From positions 1,963,501 through 2,027,500 of the forward strand of contig JAIGNY010000476.1 of assembly GCA_020152595.1 (NCBI GenBank): 64,000 nucleotides of DNA, in the 5' to 3' direction. The notes beneath the pieces were generated by a model that was not told the origin of the DNA, made no database searches, and saw nothing but the letters and a program-made list of their open reading frames with translations. Below, piece after piece: positions 45,380-58,025 of this stretch. Source of the stretch: Chiridota heheva. Its lineage: Eukaryota; Echinodermata; Holothuroidea; Apodida; Chiridotidae. The position numbers were made by a program, and so were the translations under genes. Positions within the stretch are counted from its first letter, which is position 1. Every line of letters begins with the position of its first letter.

Positions 45380-46130
45380 CTCATTCGAGTGGGCTGGGCT
45401 GCTTGGTTTACTAGGAAAGAATTACTTGTTTGATGTTTATTTTATTTTTTATTTTCTTGGAAATGCAAGCAGACGCTTTAATATCGTAGTGATGCTAGAT
45501 CATCAATAATGTCGTAGCTCAGTATATGTTTTGGGGTGGGTATAAGACTTGTTTTTGTTGGTGGGGAGTTAAATTGGGTTATAGGCTGGGGTTGTTAAGA
45601 AAGGAATACATGTTTGATTAGCAGTGGCGCAACAAAAGGCTGGGTAACAGAAGGGTGGGTTAACCTTACAGGCCCTGACAAAATCGATTTAAGTCTAGCC
45701 CTGAACAATATGGCACTGCAGTATCTTTGTTATAGGACCCAAAGCGCCAGGGCTGGGTACGGGTGTCGGAAGGAATTCGTGCGTGGGGAGGGTGCAAAGA
45801 CCCATGTTCAGGGGCGTTTTTTGAAGAAATTGAGGGGTCTCTTTTCATTCAAAAAAGGGCACTCTTGTCAGTTTTTGAAATTGTGGAGGAAGCGTGCCCT
45901 TTGCCCGTGGTCCCAACACCGGTGGGCCCCGATCACGATCGGGACAACAGTTTTGTTCTCCCTATCGGTGATCCTTTACAGGAGTATCCCACAATGTACT
46001 AATCCAAATTCAAAGTTTGTGTAGGAATAACTTAAGAATCAGACACATTTCGAGCGCGGAGAACTAAACTACTGCGCAGGGTTCAAATTTTTCTTTACGA
46101 TTTGAAATAATGGCATATGAATAATCTTTC
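45380..46130. other. Intron, hAT-like end fragment
   Basis: cagtggcgcaacaaaagg at 45622 resembles the left end of the MITE at 5023, but no right end is found. 45840-45900 has aagggcactcttgtc / gcgtgccctttgcc repeat phrases. No gene. Confidence 0.4.
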
Positions 46131-46131
46131 C

Positions 46132-46205
46132 ACCGTGCGCTTTTAAAATTCACCGTGCGCTTTTAAAATTCACCGTGCGCTTTTAAAATTCACCGTGCGC
46201 TTTTC
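46132..46205. repeat. 20-bp unit repeated about 3.6 times
   Basis: caccgtgcgcttttaaaatt is perfectly repeated three times and partly a fourth time. Confidence 0.95.
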
Positions 46206-46529
46206 GAGAAATTTTAAGAAAAAGGATGAAATCTTATTATGTGTTACTGTTAGGCAATCGCGCTTTAACAAGGTTTTATAAAATTATGAGAAATAACTTG
46301 GGGATTTGTGAAAATTATTTTATAACTGCGTGATAGATAGTAACGAAGTTCTTTTACTTTCGAGAAATTGAACATGAACTGGCAAAGCAATCTTTGTAAG
46401 TTCAATGAAACTGCTAAGCGTCTATGACTAAAACTTCACAATACAAATAAAGGCTTCCATATATCACTGTAAGCTCACTGCGCATGCTTGAGCCTCCTGA
46501 TCGGGGGACTTATTGAGTGAGTGGATTAT

Positions 46530-47500
46530 CATTTGTTTTTAAGTTTAAAAAATGACCTAGAATGATTTCATATAAGTTTCAAAAGGGTGCCTCCTGTCCG
46601 TTCTCAACTTTAAAAGAGCACCTCCTGCGCATTTTCAAAAGGGCATCTCCTGCCCCCGTCCGCACATTTTCAAAAGCGCACCTTCTTACCCCTTACTCTA
46701 GGGACAGGTGAAAGCCTCCCCCTCCTTCCTCCTTCCCCCGCCCCATCCCTTCTAATTGCCGTCGTGGTTCCGACATCGATGCACAGGCCAAAATCTCTAC
46801 GGGCTCCCAGGACTCGAATTGTCCCACTGCGTATTGGAGCCTCAGTATCGTTTGAATATGTGAAAACTGTTCTTTAAGTAAGCCTAAAGCATTATGATGC
46901 AAATTTTCTTAACAATGTTTGCTTTTGAGTGAAATTGAAATCATACACAGACAAACTAGCAGCAAAATACTGTTGTATAAAATCAAGATGAATTTTACAC
47001 TATGATTTTTAAATATGGCATATATTCCCTCATATTGCTAATTTATTAGCCATTCTGAGCAAACAATTATCGCATTTAATGAATCACAATTAATCAATAA
47101 TAGCACCCCACAAATACACTTCTAAGTGGCATTCATTATAACAACTTAACAAAAAGATTTTAACATTTTCTTTCGACAACGACGAGTGAACACACAATTA
47201 CAATGACAGGTTCGTCGCCTGCGTATTCGGTGATGATAGTAACAATGCTATCACGAAACGCTTAATACGACCCGAACGAGAACATAGGTACGACGTACGG
47301 ACAGACATTAATCGACAACCAAGTCAATGTCCATGGCCTTTGATAACCAGTTGTGGTGCACTGGCGTGTCTACCCAGCCCAGGCTTAAACCCACGGCCTC
47401 GTGGTCCGTAGACATGTATGATAATTACAGTTAGTAGACTAAACATTTCTTTTGAAGTCCTTTTTCATATAAGATGGACTTACTCGAGCCCTGAACTAAT
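46530..47500 (-). repeat. 1-kb dispersed repeat, copy B (inverted)
   Basis: Reverse complement of copy A at 32996-34180 without the 33325-33789 insertion. Landmarks are gggcatctcctgcccccgtccg (46640), gggctcccaggactcgaattgtccc (46798), tcgtttgaatatgtgaaaactg (46850), aacaatgtttgcttttgagtg (46910) and tttttcatataagatggact (47460). An unrelated segment of about 250 bp occurs at 47170-47430. Confidence 0.8.
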
Positions 47501-47504
47501 CCTT

Positions 47505-48820
47505 TACAATTACACATCGTGACCTAGTGATTGTATATGCATCAGTTATTACAGTCTTTTATCATCTGCGCGCGAACAATAAACTTCTTGTGAATAGGGA
47601 GTTCATTGTGTTCAGTCATATGTGATGTGCAAGGACTTATGTGGATTTTGAAAGGATGCTTATTCAGGCTAATGAGGATAGCCTATTCAGAAAATATTTG
47701 TCATTCTTTAGCTTTTAATAATTTTTAAACGCAAGTTATATAGCCAAAACAAGCTATCAACTACAAATGTTATACCATAATTGAGCTATGCTGTGGGACA
47801 TATCCCAAACTAGATATTAAACTCAATTAGAGAATGTGTCAGACTGTATTTTAAGGCTCGAACCAATGAAAACAAAGTTTTCTTTCCACCGGAGATATTC
47901 GATCGCATTTCCCGCGCCAATGTTATATTATATAGGCTAAATTGATTCTGATTGCGCCGAGCGAAATCCGAACGAAAATCGGGATTTTGGGCTAGCCTCG
48001 CATAAGCTCAAAATCCCTTAAAAGGGATGTTAAGCTAAAAATCAAAGGTTGAACTGGTTTCGTGTGTGTGAACTGGTGAAGTTGGTTCCTGGTTCCCATA
48101 CTCCTTGTTCATAATTTACTTGTTAGAATAAGGCTTAAATCTATTAAAATAGTTATTTAATATTGGGTTATTTTCTGTTAGAAGAGTCAGAAAACAAAAA
48201 TGTTTTACGGTTCCGATGCAATCTTTCATCTTTGCGTGATTTTCAAGTTTTATACTAACTGCATGGCAATGCATACCATGAAATATGCTAAATAACATAT
48301 ATTCATGAGCCATGCCCACCACGCATATCAATAAAATAGAACCTGTTGACAAGACTTATATGATGCAAAACATGCATACGGTCGCACATTTCTCACTACT
48401 TTAAGAATTTGACATGAAGATCCACCTAAATGGCATCACTATGTAACAAACCATTAGGTCGCATATACGGACCATAACTCATCTGTGTACCACATATGAC
48501 ATGTATGTGATGTGTTTATAAGCTTTTTGAAACATTTTTACATTAAGGCATGCATATTAGTGATAGAACCTGTTGTGAACATAAATATGTACACAATAAC
48601 TCACAAATAACATGCAAGTATGATACAAACAGACATATGGTTGCTATAAAAGTATCACTTTTTCCACATTTTCTAAAAAGCATTACATATTTAGTCCGCC
48701 CCCTCACTTAGCAATATGAATGACATCACCACCAAAAACAATACAGCACATCTATATACCATGGGATATCTGTGTACTAAATATGACATGAATACAGTTT
48801 ATCATCCTTGAGATACCGTG
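47505..48820. other. Intron, no gene seen
   Basis: AT-rich intron DNA; no ORF, RNA or repeat structure that I can support. Confidence 0.45.
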
Positions 48821-48828
48821 TTAACAAG

Positions 48829-49697
48829 CCTGCCTGCCTGCCTACCCGCCTGTCCACCTGCCTGCCTACCCGCCTCCACCCGCCCGTCCACCCGCCCGCC
48901 CGCCCGCCCGTCTGTCCGCCCACCCGCCCGCTTGCACGCCCGCCCGCCCGCTTGCCCGCCCGCCCGCCCGCCCGTCTGTCCGCCCCCGCCCGCTTGCACG
49001 CCCGCCCGCCCGCCCGCCCGCCCGCCCGCCCGCCCGCCCGTCCCCCCGCCCGTCTAACGCCCACCCGCCCGCTTGCACGCCCGCCCGCCCCGCCCGCTTG
49101 CCCGCCCGCCCGCCCGCCCGCCCGCCCGCCCGCCCGCCCGCCCGCCTGTCTGTCCGCCCACCTGCCCGCTTGCACGCCCGCCCGCCCGTCTGTCCGCCCG
49201 CCCGCCCGCTGTCCGCCCACGCCCGCCCGCCCGCTTGCCCGCTTGCCCGCCCGCCCGTCTGTCCGCCCGCCCGCCCGCTTGCACGCCCGCCCGCCCGTCT
49301 GTCCGCCCGCCCGCCCGCTTGCACGCCCGCCCGCTTGCCCGCTTGCCCGCTTGCCCGCCCGCCCGCCCGCCCGTCCGCCCGCCCGCCCGCCCGTGCACGC
49401 CCGCCCGCCCGTCCGCCCGCCCGCCCGCCCGTCTGTCCGTCCGCCCGTCCGCCCGCCCGCCCTTGCCCGCCCGCCCGCCCGCCCGCCCGCCCGTCTGTCC
49501 GCCCCCGTGCACGCCCGCCCGCCCGTCACGCCCGCCCGCCCCGCCCGTCCGCCCGCCCGCCCGTCCGCCCCTGTCCGCCCGCCCGCCCGTCCGCCCGCCC
49601 GCCCGTCCGCCCGTCCGCCCGCCCGCCCGTCTCGCCCGCCCGCCCGCCCGCCCGCCCGCCCGCCCGCCCGCCCGCCCGCCCACCTGCCTGCCTGCCT
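48829..49697. repeat. (CCCG)n-derived low-complexity block
   Basis: Almost 870 bp of cccgcccg with tgtctgtc and cttgca variants. Proline/arginine or Arg-Ala-Gly-Gly frames are artefacts of the tetranucleotide period. The minus strand carries runs of GGGC compatible with G-quadruplexes. Confidence 0.96.
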
Positions 49698-49699
49698 GC

Positions 49700-50855
49700 G
49701 TAAATTTATTCAAAATTTGTCCGTTAAGGTGACACCGCAAGTGTTACTGCGAACGCGTGGGGTCCAGGGGCCCGCTTAAGGGCCCATGGTGGGTTCCAGA
49801 AACGAAGCCCCGCCCCGGAAGCTCTCGCAAACTTAATATTTGAAGGGCCAAAAAGTACGTCACAATGCATAGGATGAATATCATACAGTTATACAAGTCA
49901 AAATTAATGTCAAAGAGAGATAATAGACATATACAATATACAAAATCGCATAAGGTTGAAATATAATGTTTTATTGTTCGCGTTTCTGTGTATGGATATA
50001 GGCCTATGGTCACTCTTTGAAAAATATGTGTAGTCTAAACTGCTAAAAGAAAATTGTTTGATAAGCTTCCAATAATTTACTATGAACATGCATACATTTT
50101 GTCAAACTTTCAAAACGAACCTGTTCTATACCCCGCTCCTCCCCCTCTATCTGTCGGTCTGCTCATGTATTAGATATAGCACAAAGTGTAAACATATTAC
50201 TAATAGATTATTTTACATTTCAAACTTTTGAAATCTAAATACATAATAAGCACTTGGAATTTCAAAGCTTGTTGAAGTACCGGAACGGTTCACATTTGAT
50301 GAATCTATAGCCTTCTCTCGGTAAAAAAAACAAAAAAAAACCTAATGTAGAAAGTCGCGTTTCCATTTAAATTTTTCCGAGGTGCAGGAATGAAGTGCCC
50401 TTTGATACAAAAAAAAAAAAAAAACCCTTTCAAAGTACTGGCTACGGGCCTGCATAAAAAAAAATATATATCTAGGCTCATAATATTCTCCAAAAGTCTG
50501 TTATTTGAAAACAAAATTTTACTGCAAATTTAACACTGAGTGAAACGGGCAGCCTTTAATTGATAAAGAATAGTTGGAGGTCTTGATACAATTATGACTT
50601 TACCCGTGTTTAATGATTCAAGTGAAGAACCTAGATTTCCAAAATGTTACAAAATAAATAGATCCGCTTTCAAGTATAGGCCATAGTCAATAGTCAATAG
50701 TGCCAATATTCAATAATTCCCACTTCTAACGTGTTAGAATCAGGCCAGTTGTCGTTGATCAGACGTAATGCAAGTAATTTTGACCATATGACTGGCCAGG
50801 GGGGGTCCATTACATAAAATGTGTTACAAAAACTTCGAAGTTTTTGTTTTGTATA
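49700..50855. other. Intron, no gene seen
   Basis: Nothing beyond a poly-A run at 50409-50425. Confidence 0.45.
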
Positions 50856-50857
50856 AT

Positions 50858-50945
50858 TACCTCCGCCAACGAGGTTGGAACAGAGGTTATATTTTCGCCT
50901 GTGTTTGTTTGTTTGTCTGTCATCAAGATATCTCCAGAACTTGAT
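50858..50945 (+). repeat. Interspersed repeat end (ttacctccgccaacgaggtt)
   Basis: The phrase ttacctccgccaacgaggtt followed by tcgcctgtgtttgtttgttt and gtctgtcatcaagatatctc is one I know as a widely dispersed element of marine invertebrate genomes. Only one end is visible here. Confidence 0.55.
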
Positions 50946-50999
50946 CATTAGATTTTGAATAAAATTGGTGTGTGACTTTCTTTCTGTTTTATGAAGAAG

Positions 51000-51870
51000 T
51001 GATTAAAATTTGGGACTAATTGGAATATTAGAAGGGTAGAAATTGAGGGGTGGGGATATTTTAGGATGAGATCCGTCAAGACTAATTTGTCAAGACTTAA
51101 GTTGAAACTTTCCAATGGAATGTGCTGAACAAACGACTTTGCGCTCTGAATGAAGATCCAAACAATCAATTTTCTGGACTCAAAGAGACTTACATTTAGT
51201 GTTCTCTGGAATCAATAAAAATGAAATAATTGGTTTCTGACATAAATGGAAAATGATGAATGTGAATCCTGACTAAATAGAGCTCATGCAATGATGCTTC
51301 ACTTGAGAACAAAAAAAACTGAAAACAATGGTATGGCCTTGGGAAGAAATCCAGTCAGAAGATAATCTTTAGTGTTCAGATTGCAAATGTTCATTATAGA
51401 TCAAAACTTGGGGATTAATCTTGGTCGGTGTAGGAATTCTGAGGTAGATTATATTAGGAATGGGGATCAAATGAACTCTAAAATTATTGTAGACATGTTG
51501 GAATTGCAACGGGGCGGAGGTATGCGCTCTAGAGATAAGAGTACTCATATTCTAGTTGAAGATTGTAATTGTGGAAGTAAATATAAAAATTACAATTGAT
51601 TATTGGGTCCTTCTACTTCCGCCGCCTATGTTCCCTACTTCCCTATTCAGCTATTGATTATTTGGGGCCCACAATGATTTTACAACTGGAGGCTAGAGAT
51701 TATCTTTTAGTCAATACAAAACATTAGTTGCAGTAAAGATAGATAATTTGTAGCCTCGGATAAAACCAACAGCTGACAGTTCATCCCTTATCTGCTTATG
51801 CAGTCAACATAATCTAATAATACCATGCGTATTTTAGGCTTTCAAACTGTCAAAAGAAGAAAAAAAAAAG
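51000..51870. other. Intron, no gene seen
   Basis: Short plus-strand open frame 51372-51599 without support. Confidence 0.4.
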
Positions 51871-51876
51871 ACTTAC

Positions 51877-51983
51877 CGAAGGTTAGCTTATCGTAAGACG
51901 TATATACTTGTGTGTGGTCATAAAACCATAGATCAAAAGCCATTCGCACCGAAGCCATCATCGTGAGTAAGCTCAGATTAGGG
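51877..51983 (-). CDS. FAD oxidoreductase, upstream exon
   Basis: A 107-nt exon between acceptor cttgttcttcgcag and a strong donor TTCG|gtaagt. It encodes SLLTMMASVRMAFDLWFYDH and TQVYTSYDKLTF. Entry phase: one base completes a codon; exit phase: one base left over. The next exon (37421-37569) starts with two bases completing that codon, so the join is in frame across a 14.3-kb intron. Earlier exons with the N-terminal GxGxxG FAD motif were not found and are probably beyond the right edge. Confidence 0.7.
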
Positions 51984-51989
51984 CTGCGA

Positions 51990-52490
51990 AGAACAAGACC
52001 TTTTAAACAAGAAACATTTCAAGAGCGTAAAATAACACAAAAAAAGCATACTGTATGTAAGCGGAAATGATAAACAATTTGGTAACTTGATGATATCAAC
52101 ACATTATACCCACGCCGACTATTTACGGCTTGTCCTTGCCCCACGCGTAAATCCGCCACTACTTCGAAGAAGAAAAAAAACTATAGAAGAATCCTCCCCT
52201 TTCTCCCGCTTCCCACCAAAAAACAAACAAAAAACCCAGGAGCATCACTTTGAATATGTGCATGAACTTGGACGTAAATTTGCATCACAATGACTGAAAG
52301 TTGCTGCAATTTCTTGATGACCTTATTAAATTGATTATCAGCAACCAACAATAGCACCGGTAGCGTGGACGAATGGTCCTCGACCTCCTATTCATGAATT
52401 GTAGTTTTGCCCCCTCACACCAAAAACTTGTAGGCGCTGCGGTAGCCACCGATTGGAAGTTGTCAAATTCTACATGACAAATTTCCCTAC
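51990..52490. other. Intron, no gene seen
   Basis: No supportable ORF or repeat. Confidence 0.4.
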
Positions 52491-52499
52491 ATAATCATG

Positions 52500-53145
52500 A
52501 GCGTACGAGGCGGTCGACTGGAGGCAGCCGCCCGTCGGCCGGGTATCGATATTAGTCAGGCGGAGATGTAATGTCGGAGATACCGTTTAAATCAGAGACC
52601 GGCTCGTGACCGGCTCGGCTAGAAATCAGGGTCATGCCCTCCCGACTCGACATTATGCTGACAATAATGATAATTACAGGGCACCGACCTTATGTCAGGC
52701 GGAGATGTAAAAGGTCGGATGTATCAGTGATTTATCGGGATCATGGCCGACTCGGCAGGATATCTGGGTCATGCCCTTCCGACTCGGCATGATGCTGACA
52801 ACATGATTTTTGGGCACCATATCTTAGTCGAGCAGAGATGTAAAGTGTCAATGTACTGTCTAAATCAGAGATATAATATCTGAAGATAATGCCCAACTCG
52901 ACTACATATAACAATCATGACTTATCGACTCGGCATTATGCCCGGGGCTGAAGGCAGCCTCCTCGTCGGCCGGGTATCGATGTTAGTAGGGCAGGGATGT
53001 GAAATGTCTGAGGTACTGCTAAATCAATGATATTTCTTAATCATGGCCGACTCAGCTTGATATCGGTGTCATGCCCTCCCGACTCGACATGATGCTGACA
53101 ATAATGATATTTTGCATGGCACCGACCTTAGTCAGGCAAGTTTAT
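52500..53145. repeat. Diverged tandem repeat, units of about 137-150 bp
   Basis: The phrase gtcatgccctcccgactcgg...atgctgacaa recurs at 52631, 52768, about 52915 and 53068. Each is followed by gcaccgacctta-gtcagg-c-gagatgtaa and aaatcagtgat. A single copy sits at 3340-3490. Satellite-like, non-coding. Confidence 0.8.
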
Positions 53146-53479
53146 TGTAATCTCTGAGTCACCTCTGCTGCGGAATAAGAGTACAAAAGGTGCAAGCGAA
53201 ACACAAATGTAAAGATGGCAACAAAGAAATGAACACGATTCCTATGTAGAGTGTAAAAAAGTTATACAATAGTAAATATATGCAAACGACGAAACGTAGA
53301 TAAAAATAATTAAAAACATGAAATGTGGTGGCGCCTGTCACCAAACACAAACGGAGCAAAAAGGAAAAACCAAAACATGGCAAAGCAAAGTAGCAATCAA
53401 AGATGTTCAAACTTATTTACAACATTTACAGCATTGACGAAGAGGGTGGTCAAGGACTAAAGACAAAAATAACAAATCA

Positions 53480-54730
53480 TTTATACAGACGATTTAAGCG
53501 ATTCACTTAGGCCTACTATTCTTTTGCAAAATTTGGCAGGGTTAAAAATAGTCAATGTGTTTGAAATAGTTCAGGGTGATGGGATTTTAGATAGTAGGTC
53601 TTTAATAGATAAAATACGGCTACCTTTAAAACCTTCACACTCAAAGATATAATGAAACTCATCACCTAATGATTGCTGTAACTCTATCTTTTACAGTTAG
53701 ATTGTCATAGTAACTAGTAACCATTGGTATTTTACTGTTAGCGCAACGAGATTTACAATATGTTACTCGATCAATCAGACGAAATTTAGATACATGTTGT
53801 GTATACATCTCCTTTAATACCAACCGTCGTTTTTGGCTATTTTCGGCGGATCAGTAAAATAACACTTGACCACCATTGACCTTTAATGTCATTCATGCAC
53901 AGTAAATATAGATATTGAGTGGATAAATGCTTTACAGACCAATGAATCTCTGAACAATAAATGTAGCTGGAATATAAAATGTGCTCACATAGCAAAGAGG
54001 AAAGTTAGGATATCTGCATGATTTTAAGCATATACACGATATGTATAGCTCTCAAAGTCCATCTTGGTTTTGAAGATCTGTAATTCTTACATAGTGAGTT
54101 ACTTTTAATTTCAGAAAGCCAATCTTGTCCATTGATATCACTAAGTCTTTTAGTGAAGAATTTGCACGTGTGGTTTAAAATGGGATACCTATTACTATGT
54201 GCAATGTCAGCTCTGGCGGTAGCCGTACAAATAAAGGATATACCAGTTTTGTCTAAGATACTCTTAACTTTACAAATCCATGGTGAAGAGTACATACCAG
54301 TATCATGCAAAGAACGTAAAAGCTTGTACAATGCAGGAAAATTTGTTTTCATATACTCTTCACAATATCAAACCAAAAATTTATGATCCGCATTTCAATC
54401 GTTTTTTGTAGCTTATGTTTATCAAGTTCACATTTTGCTTACAAAATTTCAAGTGAAATGTTTCATACTGGGGAATGTCTCCAATTCCCCATACTTCACT
54501 GCCGTACAGGAGAATGGGAAGAATAAGTTGATCAAATAATGTGAGTTGTATATCAAGAGGTAGATTAAGGTTAGAAGATTTTGATTTTCATACCAAAGAG
54601 AGCACTCCTAGATTGAGTTACCTACTTGTTTATTGCCTTGGAGAATTTATTGTTAGGATTAAAGCATGTACCAAGATAATTATAGTCGTCCACAATATCA
54701 AAGTGAGTGTCACCAAACTTAAATGCTGGT
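53480..54730 (-). pseudogene. LINE post-RT region
   Basis: The minus strand starts with FKFGDTHFDIVDDYNYLGTC (54670-54725), continues with LFDQLILPILLYGSEVWGIG (54480-54540) and ends with fragments such as 54005-54352. These are the thumb and connection region of an L1/RTE-like ORF2. Multiple stops. Confidence 0.8.
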
Positions 54731-55161
54731 TGTAGGTGCAGAGTTGCTTTGTCATTTTTTGGTGGAAAACGAATGTCTGTCAAAGTCAAGTTAACGACTG
54801 TTTGGGTATTTTAGTGTGGGGGCGATATTCACATTTTCGGATTTCGTTCGCTTGCTTGGAGGCTACAAAGCCAGCAAGGTATTTACGGTGTGATACAATG
54901 GGATACTCTTTCGAGATACGACTACGATTCAAATCAATTTGTGAACAAGACAAGTAACTTACTCCTGCATCGGTTGTGTACGTTATCATTTTGGACAGAT
55001 TTTGAACGGAAAACTTGTTGGTAAACTGTACATCTATAAATACACGCTGTTTGTTACATTACGTGATTTTAGTACTTGTCATTTCAGGTAACTAACGTTA
55101 TCATTAGCCTTCGAACGATACGAACACAACTTTTGCCGGTTTCCAAGCTTCGGCGGTTATA
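54731..55161 (+). repeat. BEL 5' LTR
   Basis: 431 bp, starting tgtaggtgcagagttgcttt and ending cggcggttata. It is followed by tggtaaatacctt, a possible primer-binding site. Matches 61623-62042 with scattered substitutions and small indels (a 10-bp deletion near 61830 in the 3' copy). Confidence 0.93.
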
Positions 55162-55523
55162 TGGTAAATACCTTGGCAAATGTATTTGATACGAACATGA
55201 ACTATGATTATTTAAAATTTGGAAACACAAAAAGAAAATCACAATTTAGCGTAATATTCGTACTTACTCAAGGAGTGATTGCCAATTCAATCAGAGTGGC
55301 GACTTAATGATGGTGGCTACCTTACGGTACGGAAGACTTGAATACTCGTACTCTACTTACCGATTAAAGTGAGTGGTAAGTTTACGTAGGTGGCGACCTT
55401 ACGGAAGACACTTTTACACGTGAGACATTTAAACTTAAAGCAATTTATTATTATCACAGGATATGGTAACCTATGAGTGACACTTAAATTATAGAGGCTC
55501 TTAAAAATGTAAGAGCCAAATTT

Positions 55524-55940
55524 TTGCGAAACCTTACACGCCTGAAAAATAGAATAACATCGCTAACTACTGCGGAATCCGTGGACATCGAAAGGGTTGA
55601 AGAAAAATTAACTCTGTACGATGACAATTTTAGAGGCTTCACAAAGGCTCATGAGGACTATTGCTACAAGTTAAATGATGATCAAGCCACAGAAGAAAAC
55701 AAAACTTACTACCAACCTAAACGTGAAGAGTATCAGCAGTTTTCTCAGAAAATAATTGAGGTGATAAAAGGAAAGGGCAAAGTTGTTAGACCAGAAGACA
55801 GCATTTCGCAAGTGCAAAGCAAAGTCTCCAAGGCATCAAGGACTTCGTCAATTAATCCAGTGGCATCGGCTGCTCGCATGGAAGAGGAAGCAAATTTGGC
55901 AGAACTGAAAGCAAAGGCTAAGAAAGAAGAGAGAAATTAA
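55524..55940 (+). pseudogene. BEL gag, N-terminal part
   Basis: A 138-codon ORF, helical, charged (LKNRITSLTTAESVDIERVE; EYQQFSQKIIEVIKGKGK), the usual start of BEL gag. Ends at TAA 55938-55940; the frame resumes in a Lys/Glu-rich coiled-coil region further on. The ATG at 55524 is not certain to be the native start because the open frame extends upstream to about 55480. Confidence 0.8.
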
Positions 55941-56143
55941 AGAGAAAGAAAAGCAACTCCAGCACTCAAGGAAGACTATGAGTGAGAAGTTGAAATTAAG
56001 GCAGCTGAGGCAAAGGCAAATGTATACAAGAAATATGAAGATCACAAACTTCAGAACTTAGAGACGACAAAAATTCCACAGTTAGCAGCAAACATGGTGT
56101 ACCTGTACATGATCTTATTCAAGCACAAGGTGAGATTTCAAAA

Positions 56144-56839
56144 ATGATTATTGATCAGCAAAGACTTTCATCGTTACCTCGGCGAGATCTTCAAGTTTTT
56201 GATAGTAATGTTCAGGATTATAGACCATTTATCACAGCCTTTGAACATAACATTGAAACATTAACAGACGATAATCAAGATAGGCTATATTATTTCCAGC
56301 AGTATACATCTGGTAGGGCAAAGGAAATAGTGAGAAGTTGTTTGAGCAAAAACCCAGATAGAGGCTATGCTCAAGCTAAAACAGAATTGGAGGAGGAGTA
56401 TGGTGATGATTTCAAAATCTTGAGTTCCTATAGGAAAGAAATAGAAATGATGCAACCTATAAAGGGAGAAAATTATATGGCAATGAAAAAATACCTTACA
56501 TTTTGCATTGTTTTCAACAACGCAATTAATGAAAGTAGCACCTTCAGAAGAATGGATCAAACTGAAAGTGTAATGAAGCTAGTAAGTAAACTCCCATATC
56601 GGCTACGAGAAAGATGGCGATTGAAAGCATACAAGATAAAAGAGGGCTCCCATAATTTGGCGACCTTCAAAGACTATGTTAAATTTGTCAGAGAACAAGT
56701 TAAGATAGCTACTGACTCAATTCATGGTGACATTAGTGGACTTCAAAGGACAATAGTAAATCCAGACAAAACAGAAAGGCCTTTAAGGGCGTCGGTACAA
56801 TTGTGCAGGATGAAAGAACCCCCTCCAAGGGTGGTCTAA
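56144..56839 (+). pseudogene. BEL gag, DUF1759-like core
   Basis: An intact 231-codon stretch with LPRRDLQVFDSNVQDYRPFI, RLYYFQQYTSGRAKEIVRSC and LVSKLPYRLRERWRLKAYKI. This is the capsid-like core of BEL/Pao and related retroelements. It ends in a stop at 56837-56839 just before the zinc-knuckle region. Confidence 0.9.
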
Positions 56840-57539
56840 AAAATACAGGATCTAGTAAGTGCCTGTATTGTGGTTATAATCACCAACTAGAGGCATGCAG
56901 AAATTTACGTTCAGAAACACATGAAGAAAAACTAGCCTTTCTTCGCTCTAAAGGACTTTGTTTCAATGCCTCAAGGCCAACCATGTAAGCAAAGAATGCA
57001 ATCAGGAAAGGTTAACCTGTGAATTATGCCAGAAACTACATCCAACAGTCCTTCACTACAACAGGAAACCTGACCGTATGACTGCTGATGCATTCGGTGA
57101 AGCCTCATTTGAAAGAACACAGGCTACGGTAACTTCAATCACCGCAAGTTGCCCCTGTACACACGCCCATGGGCGCAGTACCTGCATGGGGGCCGGAGTC
57201 AACAAGACATCTTTATTTATTACCCCAGTTCAAGTGAAATCCAAATTTATGAATCATTATGTAGAGACGTACGTCTTCCTAGATAATAGCAGCACAGATG
57301 ATTTCATCTCTGAGAATCTTGCTGATCAGTTGTGTGTCAATGGTCCTAAAACCAAAATAATGTTGAGTACCATACAACAGGAGAAATTAGTTGAAAGCCA
57401 AATGATATCCAACTTAGAGGTGAGTGACTTACAAGGGCTAAATACCTTACTTGCCAAGAGTGTACACACAAGAAAAGATTCCAGTCACCAAGGACTTGTG
57501 GTAAAACAAGACGACATTCGAAGATATCGCGCTATCTGA
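56803..57539 (+). pseudogene. BEL zinc knuckles and aspartic protease
   Basis: Two frames (56803-56988 and 56958-57539). Cysteine motifs CLYCGYNHQLEACRNL, NHVSKEC and CELCQKLH are the nucleic-acid-binding knuckles. The protease starts VETYVFLDNSSTDDFISENL near 57260-57320. The usual active-site D-x-G-[ST] reads D-N-S-S, so the glycine is lost and the enzyme would be inactive. Confidence 0.85.
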
Positions 57540-58025
57540 GTAGAGTTCAAAAGCACCAGAAGTGGGATTACTTATTGGGAACAATGTTCATCAAGCCATG
57601 GAACCATGGGAAGTGGTCAATAGTCGAAGGGATGGTCCGTATGCAGTTCGTACATGTTTATGATAGGTCGTTAACGGTCCAGTCATCAATTGCAAGAATA
57701 CGCTGGTGAACCAATACAGACCATAGACAAAATGTTAACAAACCAGTTTAATTACGACTTCAGTGAAAGGGTGTCAAAAGAAAGGCCTGAGAAATCAAGA
57801 GATGATCAGCTGTTCCTTCAGCAGTTAGACAAATTAGTAAGGTTGGTGGATGGTCATTACGAAACAGCCCTCCCTTTGAAGAATGAGACAGCCCATATGC
57901 CAAACAACAAGGATCAAGCAACCTAGTGGGCAATAAACATGAAATACAGATTTCAGAAGAACCCAAAGTACCTCGAAGACTACAAGGGCTTCATGTAGTC
58001 TATACTAGATAAGGGTTATGCTTCC

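Noticed and set aside
44553..45509. Several ORFs over 230 codons on both strands
   Set aside because: All lie in the 16-bp minisatellite; the absence of stops follows from the repeat unit, and the translation is the same in each frame.
48777..49779. Long Pro/Arg and Gly/Arg/Ala ORFs, up to 323 codons
   Set aside because: Products of the (CCCG)n block on both strands, without real codon structure.
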